Shown piece by piece: positions 42,828-52,227 of a DNA stretch of 54,155 bases. How positions within the stretch are numbered: the stretch's first letter is position 1; the number at the start of each line of letters is the position of its first letter. The stretch is from Lachnospiraceae bacterium (GTDB taxonomy: Bacteria > Bacillota > Clostridia > Lachnospirales > Lachnospiraceae): the NCBI GenBank assembly GCA_017440575.1, contig JAFSGY010000057.1:1-54155 (forward strand). The letters are read 5' to 3'. The notes beneath the pieces were generated by a model. The model was not told the DNA's origin. It worked only from the letters and a program-made list of their open reading frames with translations, and ran no database searches. Both the position numbers and the translations under genes were made by a program.

Positions 42828-44735
42828 TCAAAAACGTATTTTTGCTCTAGCTTTTGGTGCACTTATCTCTTCACCATGATCCATTTTATAATCTCGAATC
42901 ACTGCCATAAACTGTTCTCCGTATTTCTCGTATTTTGCTTGCGCCACACCGGTAATTGCAAGCATTTCCTCTCTGGTCACCGGAAGATAGCCACTCATTT
43001 CCAATAACGTCCTATCCGTAAAAACAACATACGCAGGAACATGCATTTTCCTTGCTGTTTCATTCCTAAGTTCTCGAAGTCTCTCATAAAGTGCCGGATG
43101 ATCAGCCATCATACGTTTTGCATTACCAGTCTGTGCCTTAACAAGCTTCTTCCTTGTACTTTCTACCACAGCTGCTGCCGTTTCCTTTGGAAGCTTCATC
43201 AGGAGCTGCTCACCCTTAACGGTCAAATGATAAGAGTTTTCTGTCAGCTTCAATACCGCATACCCATCATCCGTCTGCATGAGATAGCCTCTTGTCAGCA
43301 TAAACCGAATGATTTCACGCAAACGCTGCTGACTCACCTCACGCACCGTACCATAATAACTGTTCTCATTCATACGATAACGTTCTACCTTTTCATTCCT
43401 GCTTCCACGTAAAGTATCGATAATAACTGTCATTCCATAGCGTTCTCTACTCTCCTCAATGCAACCTAAAATAATCCTTGCATATTTTGATACATCCACT
43501 TCTTCAAAGTTTTTCAAACAGTTACTACAGTTCCCACAGTAATTCCCCGTCTGTTCTCCAAAATAGCGAAGCATATATGCCCTCAGACAATCATTGGTGT
43601 AGCAATAATAGGTCATTTTCTTCAAACGCTCCCTATCCTTTGCCATAACATCTTCTAACTCTACCTCACTTAACTCTTCATTTTCCCTGTTGTTCTCAAT
43701 AAAAAATTGATTGGTATGTACATCCTGGGCACTATAGAGAAGTATACAATCCGAATCCTCACCGTCTCTTCCAGCTCTGCCAGCCTCCTGATAATAGCTC
43801 TCCATATTTTTCGGCATATTATAATGAATGACAAACCTAACATCCGGCTTGTCAATTCCCATACCAAAGGCATTTGTTGCAACCATCACTCGTGTTCTGT
43901 CATAGATAAAATCATCCTGATGCTCCATACGCTCCTGATCTGACATTCCTGCATGGTACTTCGAAACCGATACTCCATATCCCTTTAAGCTCTCATATAC
44001 CTCTTCCACAAGCTTTCTGGTAATGCAATAGATGATTCCGCTTTCCTTCTGATATTCTGTAAGAATCGATAATATCTCCCGTTTTTTATCCTTCGGTGTT
44101 CTCACCGCAAAGGACAGATTCTTGCGGTCAAAGCCTGTTGTAACAACTTTCGGATTCTGTAGCTGTAAAATACGCATAACATCATCTCGAACAGCCTGTG
44201 TTGCAGTAGCTGTAAACGCACCGACTACCGGGCGTCTTGGTAATCTCTGGATAAACTCTACTATTTTTAAATAGCTTGGGCGAAAATCCTGTCCCCACTG
44301 TGATACACAATGTACCTCATCCACACTGACAAAGGAAATATCCGCCTGCAATGCAAATCCCAAAAAGGATTCCGTTAACAAACGCTCAGGCGCTACATAG
44401 ATAATCTTATATTTTCCTGCCTTGGCAAATTCCAAAGCCTTAAAATACTGCCCCTGAGTCAATGAACTATTAAGATATGCCGCATAGACACCTGCCTGGT
44501 TTAATGCTGCCACTTGGTCTTTCATTAAACTGATTAATGGAGAAATCACCAAAGTAATTCCCGCAAACATCAGCGCCGGTACTTGATAACACAGTGACTT
44601 TCCGGCTCCCGTCGGCATAATTCCAAAAACATCTTTTTTACATAACAGCGTATCTATCAGATCTTCCTGTCCCTCACGAAAGGACTCATATCCAAAATAT
44701 CTTTTTAAAACCTCATACTTCTCTTCCTTATACAT
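42828..44735 (-). CDS. recQ: ATP-dependent DNA helicase RecQ
   Basis: A 635-residue 3'-5' helicase. Walker A GAGKS is at 43-47; motif II reads DEVH (139-142) rather than the usual DEAH; the RecQ zinc domain cysteines are visible in CLRAYML..YCGNCSNCL; the winged-helix RQC domain and a C-terminal HRDC domain (VPAYVVFTDRTLLEMSGYLP) follow. It acts in recombination and replication-fork repair. It is a single gene. Confidence 0.94.
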   Translation of the reverse strand: MYKEEKYEVLKRYFGYESFREGQEDLIDTLLCKKDVFGIMPTGAGKSLCYQVPALMFAGITLVISPLISLMKDQVAALNQAGVYAAYLNSSLTQGQYFKALEFAKAGKYKIIYVAPERLLTESFLGFALQADISFVSVDEVHCVSQWGQDFRPSYLKIVEFIQRLPRRPVVGAFTATATQAVRDDVMRILQLQNPKVVTTGFDRKNLSFAVRTPKDKKREILSILTEYQKESGIIYCITRKLVEEVYESLKGYGVSVSKYHAGMSDQERMEHQDDFIYDRTRVMVATNAFGMGIDKPDVRFVIHYNMPKNMESYYQEAGRAGRDGEDSDCILLYSAQDVHTNQFFIENNRENEELSEVELEDVMAKDRERLKKMTYYCYTNDCLRAYMLRYFGEQTGNYCGNCSNCLKNFEEVDVSKYARIILGCIEESRERYGMTVIIDTLRGSRNEKVERYRMNENSYYGTVREVSQQRLREIIRFMLTRGYLMQTDDGYAVLKLTENSYHLTVKGEQLLMKLPKETAAAVVESTRKKLVKAQTGNAKRMMADHPALYERLRELRNETARKMHVPAYVVFTDRTLLEMSGYLPVTREEMLAITGVAQAKYEKYGEQFMAVIRDYKMDHGEEISAPKARAKIRF

Positions 44736-44804
44736 CTCTTTACCTCATAATTGAGAACTTATAAACTGATTTACTTGCTAAAATCATTATAAACTGTACC
44801 ACAT

Positions 44805-44838
44805 AATAAGAAGCAGCCCAATGGGACTGCTTCTTATT
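44805..44838. terminator. Terminator between recQ and the membrane-anchored protein gene
   Basis: 12-bp stem AATAAGAAGCAG / CTGCTTCTTATT with an inner CCC/GGG pair. Confidence 0.8.
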
Positions 44839-44916
44839 AGCACACTAATCTATATTCCCTTTTCCCAGTGTAACCTAAGCCATAACACTTTACAAGACTT
44901 GAATTTATACCTATTT

Positions 44917-46200
44917 CTATTCTTTCGCTTCCTTATAATACAAATACATAATACCTGCAAGAGCCATCACTATTAACAATGCAATTACTGTCATTTTATA
45001 TAACATTCTTGCAATATTTTTATAATACTGCCCATCCTCCAATAACAGTTTGGGCTCCTGATAAGTAACACCTTGTATCATTTCTTTATAATCCGTTTCA
45101 TGAAGATTTCCATCCTCATAATAGCCATATTGATATGCATACAAAATTCCATTCTGTATCGTTACCACACTTTTTTGCAGATACACACCCTCTATACTAT
45201 CACTCTCAACCTGCAACGGACTCTCACATGTCAAATACCAGAAATCTCCTATCCTTTCAAAAGACACTTTCTGATAATCATCAAAAAAACCGGAAACATA
45301 GGATTTATATTTTTTCTTATCCGCTTCCACCATACCATCTGTCATAGTCAGTTCTTCTCTCGTATTCATGAGCTGATGCAACGAACTCATATTTCCCCAT
45401 AAATCCATACAAAAGAACTGAATACTCTCACCCAATTCATTTGTATGCATGTATTGCGCCTGAACATACTGCTCATCCTGCTTGTTTGCTACTCTTGTCC
45501 ATCCTTCTGCAACATGGAAAGTCACACCATTCTCTTCATTATGATATGTAACCTCCTGATTCTCTCCTCCAAAAGAAATACTGTCAACAACACTACCGAT
45601 TATAGTCTCCAACTGTGCTGTAATCTCGCCAAGATAGCTCCTCAGTGTAATATTATAGATTTTGCTGTCTCTTATCGTATAATATTGATAACATTGTACA
45701 ATCTGCTCTTCATAAAGCTGTTGAAAACGAAACAGCACATAAGAAGCCGTATCCGTCTCATACAACTCATAGCCATCGACCTCATACCCATAAGAAGCAT
45801 ATGCTGACTGAACCGTATCTGCAAACTCCCGTATCTGCTCTTCCGTAAGCGATTGCATGCTATAGATATAGTCAATGTTGCTGTTTTCATTCATAGTTAC
45901 TACAATCTCATAGCTGTTATCCTGTGCAATTGCATTTAAAATGATTCCTGCTCCTTTGTAGTAGTCCTGAATTTTCTCACGGTCTCCACCAACCTTTTTC
46001 AGATATGGGTCATCCTCAGCAATGTTTTGTCCTAACACATAACAAGTAATCGGAAGCATCATCGATATATCTGCTTCTTCCACTGTGACCTGTGTCATAT
46101 CTGCCTGTGCTGCTTTTATCCCTGTCTTCGGCGTAATTAAGAAAAGCCAAAGAATCCCTAATAAAAACCAGCATATGAACTGTTTTTTTCTTATTTTCAT
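44917..46200 (-). CDS. Membrane-anchored extracellular protein of unknown function, in the sigH operon
   Basis: A 427-residue protein with an N-terminal signal/anchor segment (residues 8-28), a ~350-residue outside part, and a C-terminal membrane helix (about 398-420) with a short basic-acidic tail. The outside part seems to contain two similar halves (YYKGAGIILNAIA..; VTFHVAEGWTRV..), reminiscent of DcrB/PsbP-like folds, but no family was recognised. It starts 9 bases after sigH, so it is cotranscribed. A role in stationary phase or sporulation onset is a guess from position only. Confidence 0.7.
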   Translation of the reverse strand: MKIRKKQFICWFLLGILWLFLITPKTGIKAAQADMTQVTVEEADISMMLPITCYVLGQNIAEDDPYLKKVGGDREKIQDYYKGAGIILNAIAQDNSYEIVVTMNENSNIDYIYSMQSLTEEQIREFADTVQSAYASYGYEVDGYELYETDTASYVLFRFQQLYEEQIVQCYQYYTIRDSKIYNITLRSYLGEITAQLETIIGSVVDSISFGGENQEVTYHNEENGVTFHVAEGWTRVANKQDEQYVQAQYMHTNELGESIQFFCMDLWGNMSSLHQLMNTREELTMTDGMVEADKKKYKSYVSGFFDDYQKVSFERIGDFWYLTCESPLQVESDSIEGVYLQKSVVTIQNGILYAYQYGYYEDGNLHETDYKEMIQGVTYQEPKLLLEDGQYYKNIARMLYKMTVIALLIVMALAGIMYLYYKEAKE

Positions 46201-46209
46201 TTGTCTCCT

Positions 46210-46833
46210 CTATTTTTTCTGCACTGCCCTCTTTAGCTTTGCTTTCATTCTCTGCAAGGCATTATCCGTTGATTTTTCATCTCTCCCTAATACCTTGGCA
46301 ATCTGTGAATAAGACATCCCAGTAATATACAGATCTAACACTTGTTTTTCAAAAATACTTAGCTGTTTATCAATCAACGCCTCCATATCAGCAACGTTTT
46401 CCTTATCTATAAAAAGCTCCTCGGGATTCGTTTCTGTTTGTGAAGCTAATATCTGTATTAACTCTGCCTCTCCACCTTCATGCTCTCCCTCTGTCATATC
46501 TGCATACAAGGATATGTAAGAATTCAGCGGTGCATGCTTCTCTCTCCGTGATGCCTGAACTGCCGTATACATCTGCCTAGATACACACAAATCTGCAAAA
46601 GTATAAAAGCTGGCGTCTCTCCCTGCATCATAATCACGAATTGCCTTAAAAAGACCAATCATCCCCTCCTGAATCAAATCATCATTGTCTGCCCCTAGGA
46701 TATACATAGATTTCGCCTTTTTTCTTACCAGATTCTTATATTTATCCATAATATAGTCTGTAATTCGATTCTCACCTTCACGTAATCGGTCTATCAGTTC
46801 TTCATCTGTATATACTTCGTACAATTGTCTCAC
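46210..46833 (-). CDS. sigH: RNA polymerase sigma-H (Spo0H-type)
   Basis: A 207-residue sigma-70 family factor. Region 2 includes DDLIQEGMIGLFKAIRDYD and the promoter-melting segment; region 4 has YSQIAKVLGRDEKSTDNALQ and RMKAKLKRA. The HAPLNSYISL segment matches SigH. In spore formers SigH starts early sporulation transcription. The start is GTG with a poor ribosome site; a TTG three codons later after GGGGTGA is an alternative. The order cysS-mrnC-rlmB-sigH is classic for Firmicutes. Confidence 0.9.
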   Translation of the reverse strand: MRQLYEVYTDEELIDRLREGENRITDYIMDKYKNLVRKKAKSMYILGADNDDLIQEGMIGLFKAIRDYDAGRDASFYTFADLCVSRQMYTAVQASRREKHAPLNSYISLYADMTEGEHEGGEAELIQILASQTETNPEELFIDKENVADMEALIDKQLSIFEKQVLDLYITGMSYSQIAKVLGRDEKSTDNALQRMKAKLKRAVQKK

Positions 46834-46842
46834 CCCACATTT

Positions 46843-46905
46843 CGCGAATTTGTGTCTTACACAAATTTGCCAATCGCAAAAACTTCCATATATGGTTTTT
46901 GCGAT
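46843..46905 (-). repeat. Two tandem hairpins between rlmB and sigH
   Basis: One stem AATTTGTGT / ACACAAATT (46853-46871 region) and one stem ATCGCAAAAA / TTTTTGCGAT with an inner CCAT/ATGG (46873-46907 region). There is no T-tract, so they are more likely mRNA processing or stability elements than a terminator. Confidence 0.5.
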
Positions 46906-47643
46906 TTAACCTCTTTGGCGCACAATTTCATAGGCAAGCACTCCAGCTGCAACAGATGCATTCAATGAATCAATATCTCCTTTCATCGGAATCGAAGCTA
47001 TAAAATCACACTTTTCCTTAACCAGTCTGCCAACGCCCTCTCCCTCGTTACCGATAACAAGTCCAATAGAACCTGTCAGATTCAGGTCATACATAACGGT
47101 TCCACCCATATCAGCGCAGACGAACCACATTCCTTCCTTCTTCAATTCCTCAATGGTCTTAGCCATATTGGTTACTCTTGCAACAGGAGTATAATTCAAC
47201 GCTCCGGCTGATGTCCTTGCTACCGTAGCGGTTAAACCAACTGCACGATTCTTCGGAATAATAACACCATGTGCTCCCGCAAGATTTGCTGTTCTGATAA
47301 TCGCACCAAGGTTATGTGGATCTTCAATATTGTCCAATAAAAAGACAAAAGGTGCTTCTCCTTTTTGTCTTGCTACCTCTAAAATATCATCTACCTCTGC
47401 ATACTCATATGCAGCCGCATAAGCAATAACACCCTGATGTTTGCCTGTCTCACTTAACTGGTCCAAACGCTCTTTTGTGACAAACTTTACCATAGTATTA
47501 TGCTTTTTCGCCTCTCGCTTAATCGTCTGCACCGGCCCATCCTGCACGCCATCCTGAATGAAAATCTTATCAATCGGCTTTCCTGAACGAAATGCTTCAA
47601 TCACAGCATTTCTTCCTTCTATTGTAAATTCCTCGTATCTCAT
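46906..47643 (-). CDS. rlmB: 23S rRNA (guanosine-2'-O)-methyltransferase RlmB
   Basis: A 245-residue SpoU/TrmH-family methyltransferase that modifies G2251 of the 23S P-loop. The N-terminal substrate-binding domain is followed by the knotted SPOUT domain with LLDNIEDPHNLGAIIRTA, LVIGNEGEGVG and SLNASVAAGVLAYE, the three family motifs. It lies in the cysS-mrnC-rlmB-sigH run. Confidence 0.94.
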   Translation of the reverse strand: MRYEEFTIEGRNAVIEAFRSGKPIDKIFIQDGVQDGPVQTIKREAKKHNTMVKFVTKERLDQLSETGKHQGVIAYAAAYEYAEVDDILEVARQKGEAPFVFLLDNIEDPHNLGAIIRTANLAGAHGVIIPKNRAVGLTATVARTSAGALNYTPVARVTNMAKTIEELKKEGMWFVCADMGGTVMYDLNLTGSIGLVIGNEGEGVGRLVKEKCDFIASIPMKGDIDSLNASVAAGVLAYEIVRQRG

Positions 47644-47738
47644 ATTACTATATCCTTCTTCCGATTTTTCTCCTTGTAAACTTCTCTATGATACTGTACA
47701 CTCTGTTTCAGTATCATACACAATCCATACTAGTGTAA

Positions 47739-48179
47739 TCAAATATCAATTCCTGTCTTTTTGATTCCTAATTCAATCAATTCAACAATACGCTTTGTAT
47801 TCCCTAACAGGTACAGATAACCACATACTGCCTCAAAGCCTGTAGCTTTTCGATAATCTGATAATGATGCATTCTTTGCAGAGGAATGAAGCTTGGTGTT
47901 CTTCCCTCTACGATAAATATCCTGTTCTTCCTCTGTCAAATCATCCATGATTGCTTCTATAATAGCCGCCTGTGTTCCTGCACATACAATCTTAGTGGTG
48001 TGTTTATGCAGTGTATTAGCGGCTCTCTGTCCACGCTCAACAATCAGTGTCCGGATTACCATTTCAAAAATAGCATCACCGATATAAGCAAAGGTCAGTG
48101 GAGAGTAGGTTCTCAAATCAACCTCACTCTCTCCAAATGCCTGATGAATTTGTGATAATAAACTTACATTTTCTTCCAT
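47739..48179 (-). CDS. mrnC: Mini-ribonuclease III
   Basis: A 146-residue dsRNA endonuclease that lacks the dsRNA-binding domain of RNase III and matures 23S rRNA. The RNase III signature is LTFAYIGDAIFEMVIR, with the catalytic Asp in YIGDA, and KATGFEAVCGYLYLLG near the C-terminus. Its start overlaps the cysS stop by 16 bases, indicating coupling. Confidence 0.93.
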   Translation of the reverse strand: MEENVSLLSQIHQAFGESEVDLRTYSPLTFAYIGDAIFEMVIRTLIVERGQRAANTLHKHTTKIVCAGTQAAIIEAIMDDLTEEEQDIYRRGKNTKLHSSAKNASLSDYRKATGFEAVCGYLYLLGNTKRIVELIELGIKKTGIDI

Positions 48180-49585
48180 TTTACACCCTCACGTGTATCC
48201 TCTAATACAATACCTTTTTCTAACAGTTCGTTTCTGATAGCATCGGCCTTTGCAAAGTCTTTTTCCTTCTTTGCTGCCTTTCTTTCTTCTATCTTGGCAA
48301 GTACATAGCTTTCTAACTCTGCATCAATATTATTATCCTGTTCTTTTTCGCCATGAGCTGTCGTAAGGTTCAGAGAAAGTACCTCATCATAACTCTTTAC
48401 TAATGCAAACTTGGTTGCATCTGTCATATCGGCCTTCAGCATATCATATAAAACGGTAACAGCCATGGAAGTATTCAAGTCATCACATAAAGCCGCTTCA
48501 AATTTTGCTCTGTATTCGTTATACTTATTCTCTTCTATGGCTCCATCCTGTTGTAAAGAAGCAATTCTCTTTACCAGTTTTTCATAAGCTGCCACCATAT
48601 TGTCCAATACCTCATAAGAGAATTCAAGTGGCTTACGATAGTGTGACTGTAAGCAGAACAAACGATATACTAATGGATTATAGCCCTTTTCAAGAAGCAG
48701 GGAAACCGTAAGGAAATCCCCCTTAGACTTACTCATTTTTCCAGACTTATCATTTAAATGATGTACGTGGAACCAGTAATTACACCACTTATGTCCTACA
48801 TAGGACTCACTCTGGGCAATTTCATTGGTATGGTGCGGGAAAATATTATCTACACCACCACAATGAATATCCATATATTCCCCAAGATGCTTCATACTAA
48901 TGCAAGAGCACTCAATGTGCCAGCCCGGATATCCGACACCCCATGGGCTATCCCACTTCAACTCCTGGTCATCAAACTTAGACTTCGTAAACCAGAGTAC
49001 AAAATCGCTCTTGTTCCTCTTATTCTCATCCTCATCTACATCATCTCTTACACCAACAAGAAGTTCCTTCTCATTCTGGCTTGAAAATACATAATAGTCA
49101 TCAAGCTTAGAAGTATCAAAATAGATATTTCCACCACTCTCATATGCATATTCCTTCTCCAATAAAACCTCTATCATGTGGATAAACTCAGCAATACAAT
49201 TTGTAGCAGGCTCAACTACGTCAGGTGTCTTAATGTTAAGCTTTGCGCAGTCTGCAAAGAAAGCATCAGTATAGAACTTTGCAATCTCCATAACGGTCTT
49301 CTTCTCTCTCTTGGCACCCTTAAGCATCTTATCCTCACCAGTGTCAGCATCACTGGATAAATGGCCAACGTCTGTGATGTTCATAACTCGCTTTACGTCA
49401 TAACCAACATAACGTAAGGTCTTTTCCAGAACATCCTCCATAATATAGCTTCTCAGATTTCCAATATGTGCAAAGTGATAAACAGTTGGTCCGCAGGTAT
49501 ACATAGCAACCTTTCCATCCTCATTCGGAATAAACTGTTCCACCTTTCTTGTTAATGTGTTATAAAATGACATCTTGTTTTCCAT
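48164..49585 (-). CDS. cysS: Cysteinyl-tRNA synthetase
   Basis: A 473-residue class I synthetase. The zinc ligand C31 lies in TCGPTVYHFAHIGN, which includes the HIGH-type motif HIGN (40-43); the conserved GWHIECS segment carries the next zinc ligand; and the KMSKS loop is SGKMSKSKGDFLT. The C-terminal anticodon domain is present. It lies 95 bases after cysE with no promoter or terminator seen between them, so T-box control of both genes is likely. Confidence 0.97.
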   Translation of the reverse strand: MENKMSFYNTLTRKVEQFIPNEDGKVAMYTCGPTVYHFAHIGNLRSYIMEDVLEKTLRYVGYDVKRVMNITDVGHLSSDADTGEDKMLKGAKREKKTVMEIAKFYTDAFFADCAKLNIKTPDVVEPATNCIAEFIHMIEVLLEKEYAYESGGNIYFDTSKLDDYYVFSSQNEKELLVGVRDDVDEDENKRNKSDFVLWFTKSKFDDQELKWDSPWGVGYPGWHIECSCISMKHLGEYMDIHCGGVDNIFPHHTNEIAQSESYVGHKWCNYWFHVHHLNDKSGKMSKSKGDFLTVSLLLEKGYNPLVYRLFCLQSHYRKPLEFSYEVLDNMVAAYEKLVKRIASLQQDGAIEENKYNEYRAKFEAALCDDLNTSMAVTVLYDMLKADMTDATKFALVKSYDEVLSLNLTTAHGEKEQDNNIDAELESYVLAKIEERKAAKKEKDFAKADAIRNELLEKGIVLEDTREGVKWKKM

Positions 49586-49680
49586 ACGAATACTACCTTT
49601 CTAATTGATATCTGTATTTTATTACTACTGTATCTTTTCCGTTATTTTTCCAACTTTTATAGCTCTGGTTTTGCTTACGC

Positions 49681-50364
49681 TTATTCTTTCGCAGCATCAA
49701 GCTCTTTTTTTAACTGCTTTAATGTCTGCTCTAATTCCAAAATTCGATTTGTCATCTGAGAATTTGCATGTTGTAATTCCTTGATATCTTCATTAATCGG
49801 ATCCGGTAAATCTACCTGATTCATATCTTCACGTACCAACTTTTGATTATTACGTTTAACCACTCTTCCCGGAACACCAACAACAGTACAGTTTGGAGGA
49901 ACTTCCTCAATCACAACGCTTCCTGCACCAATCTTAGAATTCTCACCTACTGTAAAAGATCCAAGCACCTTTGCCCCTGCACTAATCATGACATTATCAC
50001 CAATGGTCGGATGACGTTTGCCGTGCTCTTTACCTGTACCCCCAAGCGTCACTCCCTGATATAACGTTACGTTATTTCCGACAATTGCCGTTTCTCCAAT
50101 AATAACACCGTTTCCATGGTCGATAAAGAAATTTTCTCCTATCTGTGCACCCGGATGAATCTCAATTCCAGTCTTTCTAACTGCACGTTGCGAAATCCAT
50201 CTTGCTAAAAAATAATGTTTTTTTTGATAAAGCTTGTGCGCCACACGATAATGAAGCATTACTTTAAAGCTCGGATACAAAAACACCTCCATATCTGAAT
50301 GGATTGCCGGATCTCGCTCCCTGATTACATTTATCTCATTTCGTATACTTTTCAGCCATCCCAT
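49681..50364 (-). CDS. cysE: Serine O-acetyltransferase
   Basis: A 227-residue left-handed beta-helix enzyme that makes O-acetylserine for cysteine synthesis. It has a short helical N-terminal domain (EpsC type), hexapeptide repeats including IHPGAQIGENFFIDHGNGVI and IGDNVMISAGAKVLGS, and catalytic His in the DHG segment. The C-terminal ~45 residues form a helical, coiled-coil-like tail (ELQHANSQMTNRILELEQT) beyond the usual end. GGGAGG follows directly after the T-box terminator. Confidence 0.94.
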   Translation of the reverse strand: MGWLKSIRNEINVIRERDPAIHSDMEVFLYPSFKVMLHYRVAHKLYQKKHYFLARWISQRAVRKTGIEIHPGAQIGENFFIDHGNGVIIGETAIVGNNVTLYQGVTLGGTGKEHGKRHPTIGDNVMISAGAKVLGSFTVGENSKIGAGSVVIEEVPPNCTVVGVPGRVVKRNNQKLVREDMNQVDLPDPINEDIKELQHANSQMTNRILELEQTLKQLKKELDAAKE

Positions 50365-50378
50365 CTTGCAGCCTCCCT

Positions 50379-50640
50379 AAAAAAGAAAGCGGATTTATTC
50401 ATCTTAAGAGACGAATAAATCCGCGGTTCCACTCTTTTGAAGGACAAAAGTCCAACACTCTGACACTTAACGCGTGTGAAACGTATCCCGCTACCTGCCA
50501 GTGGCACTCACGACATCAGCTCCCGGATGCACTTGGGTAATCTTATTCACAGAAATGCTCTCAGCCGGTGACATTTCCTCTCTGTATGGCTTCCAATTAC
50601 TTACTCTTCCGTTCTAAGCTTTTCTCAATTCATTATAAAA
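50379..50640 (-). promoter_or_regulatory. T-box leader specific for tRNA-Cys
   Basis: The minus strand has the T-box sequence TGGAACCGCGG (50431-50421), which forms the antiterminator, and a competing terminator stem GCGGATTTATTC / GAATAAATCCGC (50424-50389) with a T-tract. The Stem I specifier is read as TGC (50531-50529) followed by A, i.e. cysteine. Uncharged tRNA-Cys would turn on cysE and probably cysS. Confidence 0.93.
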
Positions 50641-50713
50641 GCAATCATATATCTTACGAGAAATAACTACAGCTTTTAAGTAATTTCTTCGTTCCTATTG
50701 CTTTTTCTATTAT

Positions 50714-50742
50714 AGAATATGCAATTTCCTTGATTTTGTCAA
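50714..50742 (-). promoter_or_regulatory. Promoter of the T-box cysE-cysS operon
   Basis: -35 TTGACA (50742-50737), 17-base spacer, -10 TATTCT (50719-50714). A TATAAT overlaps a few bases downstream but at 22-base spacing. Confidence 0.65.
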
Positions 50743-50786
50743 TGATTTACTTATTTTACCACAAACAGAAATGCCTTGCCAATCTA

Positions 50787-51515
50787 CTATTTTTCAAGAG
50801 AAACAGCTGTATTCAATGCAATTTCCATCATCTGAGTAAAGGATGTCTGTCTCTCTTCTGCAGTTGTCTCCTCACCGGTAATCATATGGTCTGATACGGT
50901 AAGAATAGCCAGTGCATTCTTGCCTGCTCTTGCAGCATTCATATACAATGCAGCTGCTTCCATCTCAATACAAAGAACTCCCATCTTCTTCCAGCCTTCA
51001 TTTGCAATCTTTCCATTATCCGTATAAAAACTGTCAGAAGATAATACATTACCAACATGATAAGTTGCATTCAGCTTGTCTGCCTGAGCAATCGCTTCTT
51101 TCATTAGCGGATAACTTGCAATTGGTGCAAAGGTTCCAGCTAAATCATACTGACTTGCATAATTGGAATTTGTACATGCTCCCATTCCAAAAACAATATC
51201 TCTTACCTTAACCTGCTCCTGTAGTGCTCCGGTTGAACCTACACGCATAATGTTTTCAACACCAAAGAAATTATAAAGCTCATGGGAATAGATTCCAATC
51301 GTAGGCATACCCATTCCACTTGCCATAACGCTAACCTTCACACCCTTATATATACCGGTATAGCCCTGAATGCCTCTGACATTATTAACAAGCTGTGCAT
51401 TTTCCAGATAATTCTCTGCAATAAACTTAGAACGCAACGGATCTCCCGGCATTAATACGGTCTTTCCAAAAGCATCTGCCTCTGCATTAATATGTGGTGT
51501 TGTAATCATAGCCAT
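50787..51515 (-). CDS. deoD: Purine-nucleoside phosphorylase DeoD
   Basis: A 242-residue hexameric-type phosphorylase that splits purine (deoxy)nucleosides to base and (deoxy)ribose 1-phosphate for salvage. Visible motifs are the phosphate site MPGDPLRSKFIA, GMGMPTIGIYSHEL, RVGSTGAL, the base-site Glu in CIEMEAAALY, and Asp in LTVSDHMITGE. There is no riboswitch upstream. Confidence 0.96.
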   Translation of the reverse strand: MAMITTPHINAEADAFGKTVLMPGDPLRSKFIAENYLENAQLVNNVRGIQGYTGIYKGVKVSVMASGMGMPTIGIYSHELYNFFGVENIMRVGSTGALQEQVKVRDIVFGMGACTNSNYASQYDLAGTFAPIASYPLMKEAIAQADKLNATYHVGNVLSSDSFYTDNGKIANEGWKKMGVLCIEMEAAALYMNAARAGKNALAILTVSDHMITGEETTAEERQTSFTQMMEIALNTAVSLEK

Positions 51516-51636
51516 AAATTTTTCCTCTTTTCTTTGTATTTTTTAATTTGTTGTTAACACATTCATGATTGCCTGCCTTTGCATTCTTCCTGCTCATTCT
51601 ATTTCTGTCTGCTCATGCATTCTCTGCAATTTTCCA

Positions 51637-52179
51637 TTACTGCATATTCTTACATCCTGTACAACTGTCACAGCCTCTTGCCGCTCTGTCCTCAGAATAC
51701 AACTCTCTTGGTGAAGTCAACATACAAATTGCCTGTGCTGATATCCCCTTTCCCTCTCCGGTAAATCCAAGCCCTTCTTCTGTTGTTGCCTTTATATTTA
51801 CCTGTGAAATATCTATTTTCAGGGCATCTGCAATGTTCTTGCGCATCAAGTCAATATGCGGACGCATCTTAGGTGCCTGCGCTATAATCGTAGCATCAAT
51901 GTTCTCAATCAAAAACATATTTTCATCTAACAATGCACCTACTCTTTCTAGCAGGATAAGGCTAGAGATTCCCTTGTACGCTGGATCCGTATCTGGAAAA
52001 TGTTTCCCGATATCCCCCAACGCTGCCGCTCCCAACAATGCATCAGAAATTGCATGCAGAAGCACATCTGCATCTGAATGTCCTAACAAGCCAAGCTCAT
52101 ATGGAATCTCTACACCACCGATAATCATCGGTCTTCCTACTACCAGCTTATGCACATCATATCCCATTCCGATTCTCAT
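51637..52179 (-). CDS. ispF: 2-C-methyl-D-erythritol 2,4-cyclodiphosphate synthase
   Basis: A 180-residue enzyme of the non-mevalonate isoprenoid pathway. Metal ligands D8, H10 and H42 are in [10 protein letters not shown] and [18 protein letters not shown]-like [15 protein letters not shown] is present. IspF is normally ~157 residues. This one adds about 20 residues ending in [13 protein letters not shown], with three cysteines as CxxCxxC, absent in the family as a rule. The gene stands 48 bases after the phosphohexomutase stop. Confidence 0.93.
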   Translation of the reverse strand: MRIGMGYDVHKLVVGRPMIIGGVEIPYELGLLGHSDADVLLHAISDALLGAAALGDIGKHFPDTDPAYKGISSLILLERVGALLDENMFLIENIDATIIAQAPKMRPHIDLMRKNIADALKIDISQVNIKATTEEGLGFTGEGKGISAQAICMLTSPRELYSEDRAARGCDSCTGCKNMQ

Positions 52180-52227
52180 AACGATTTTCTCCTCTCTTTG
52201 CTATTATCCTTCTATCCAATGTCATTA

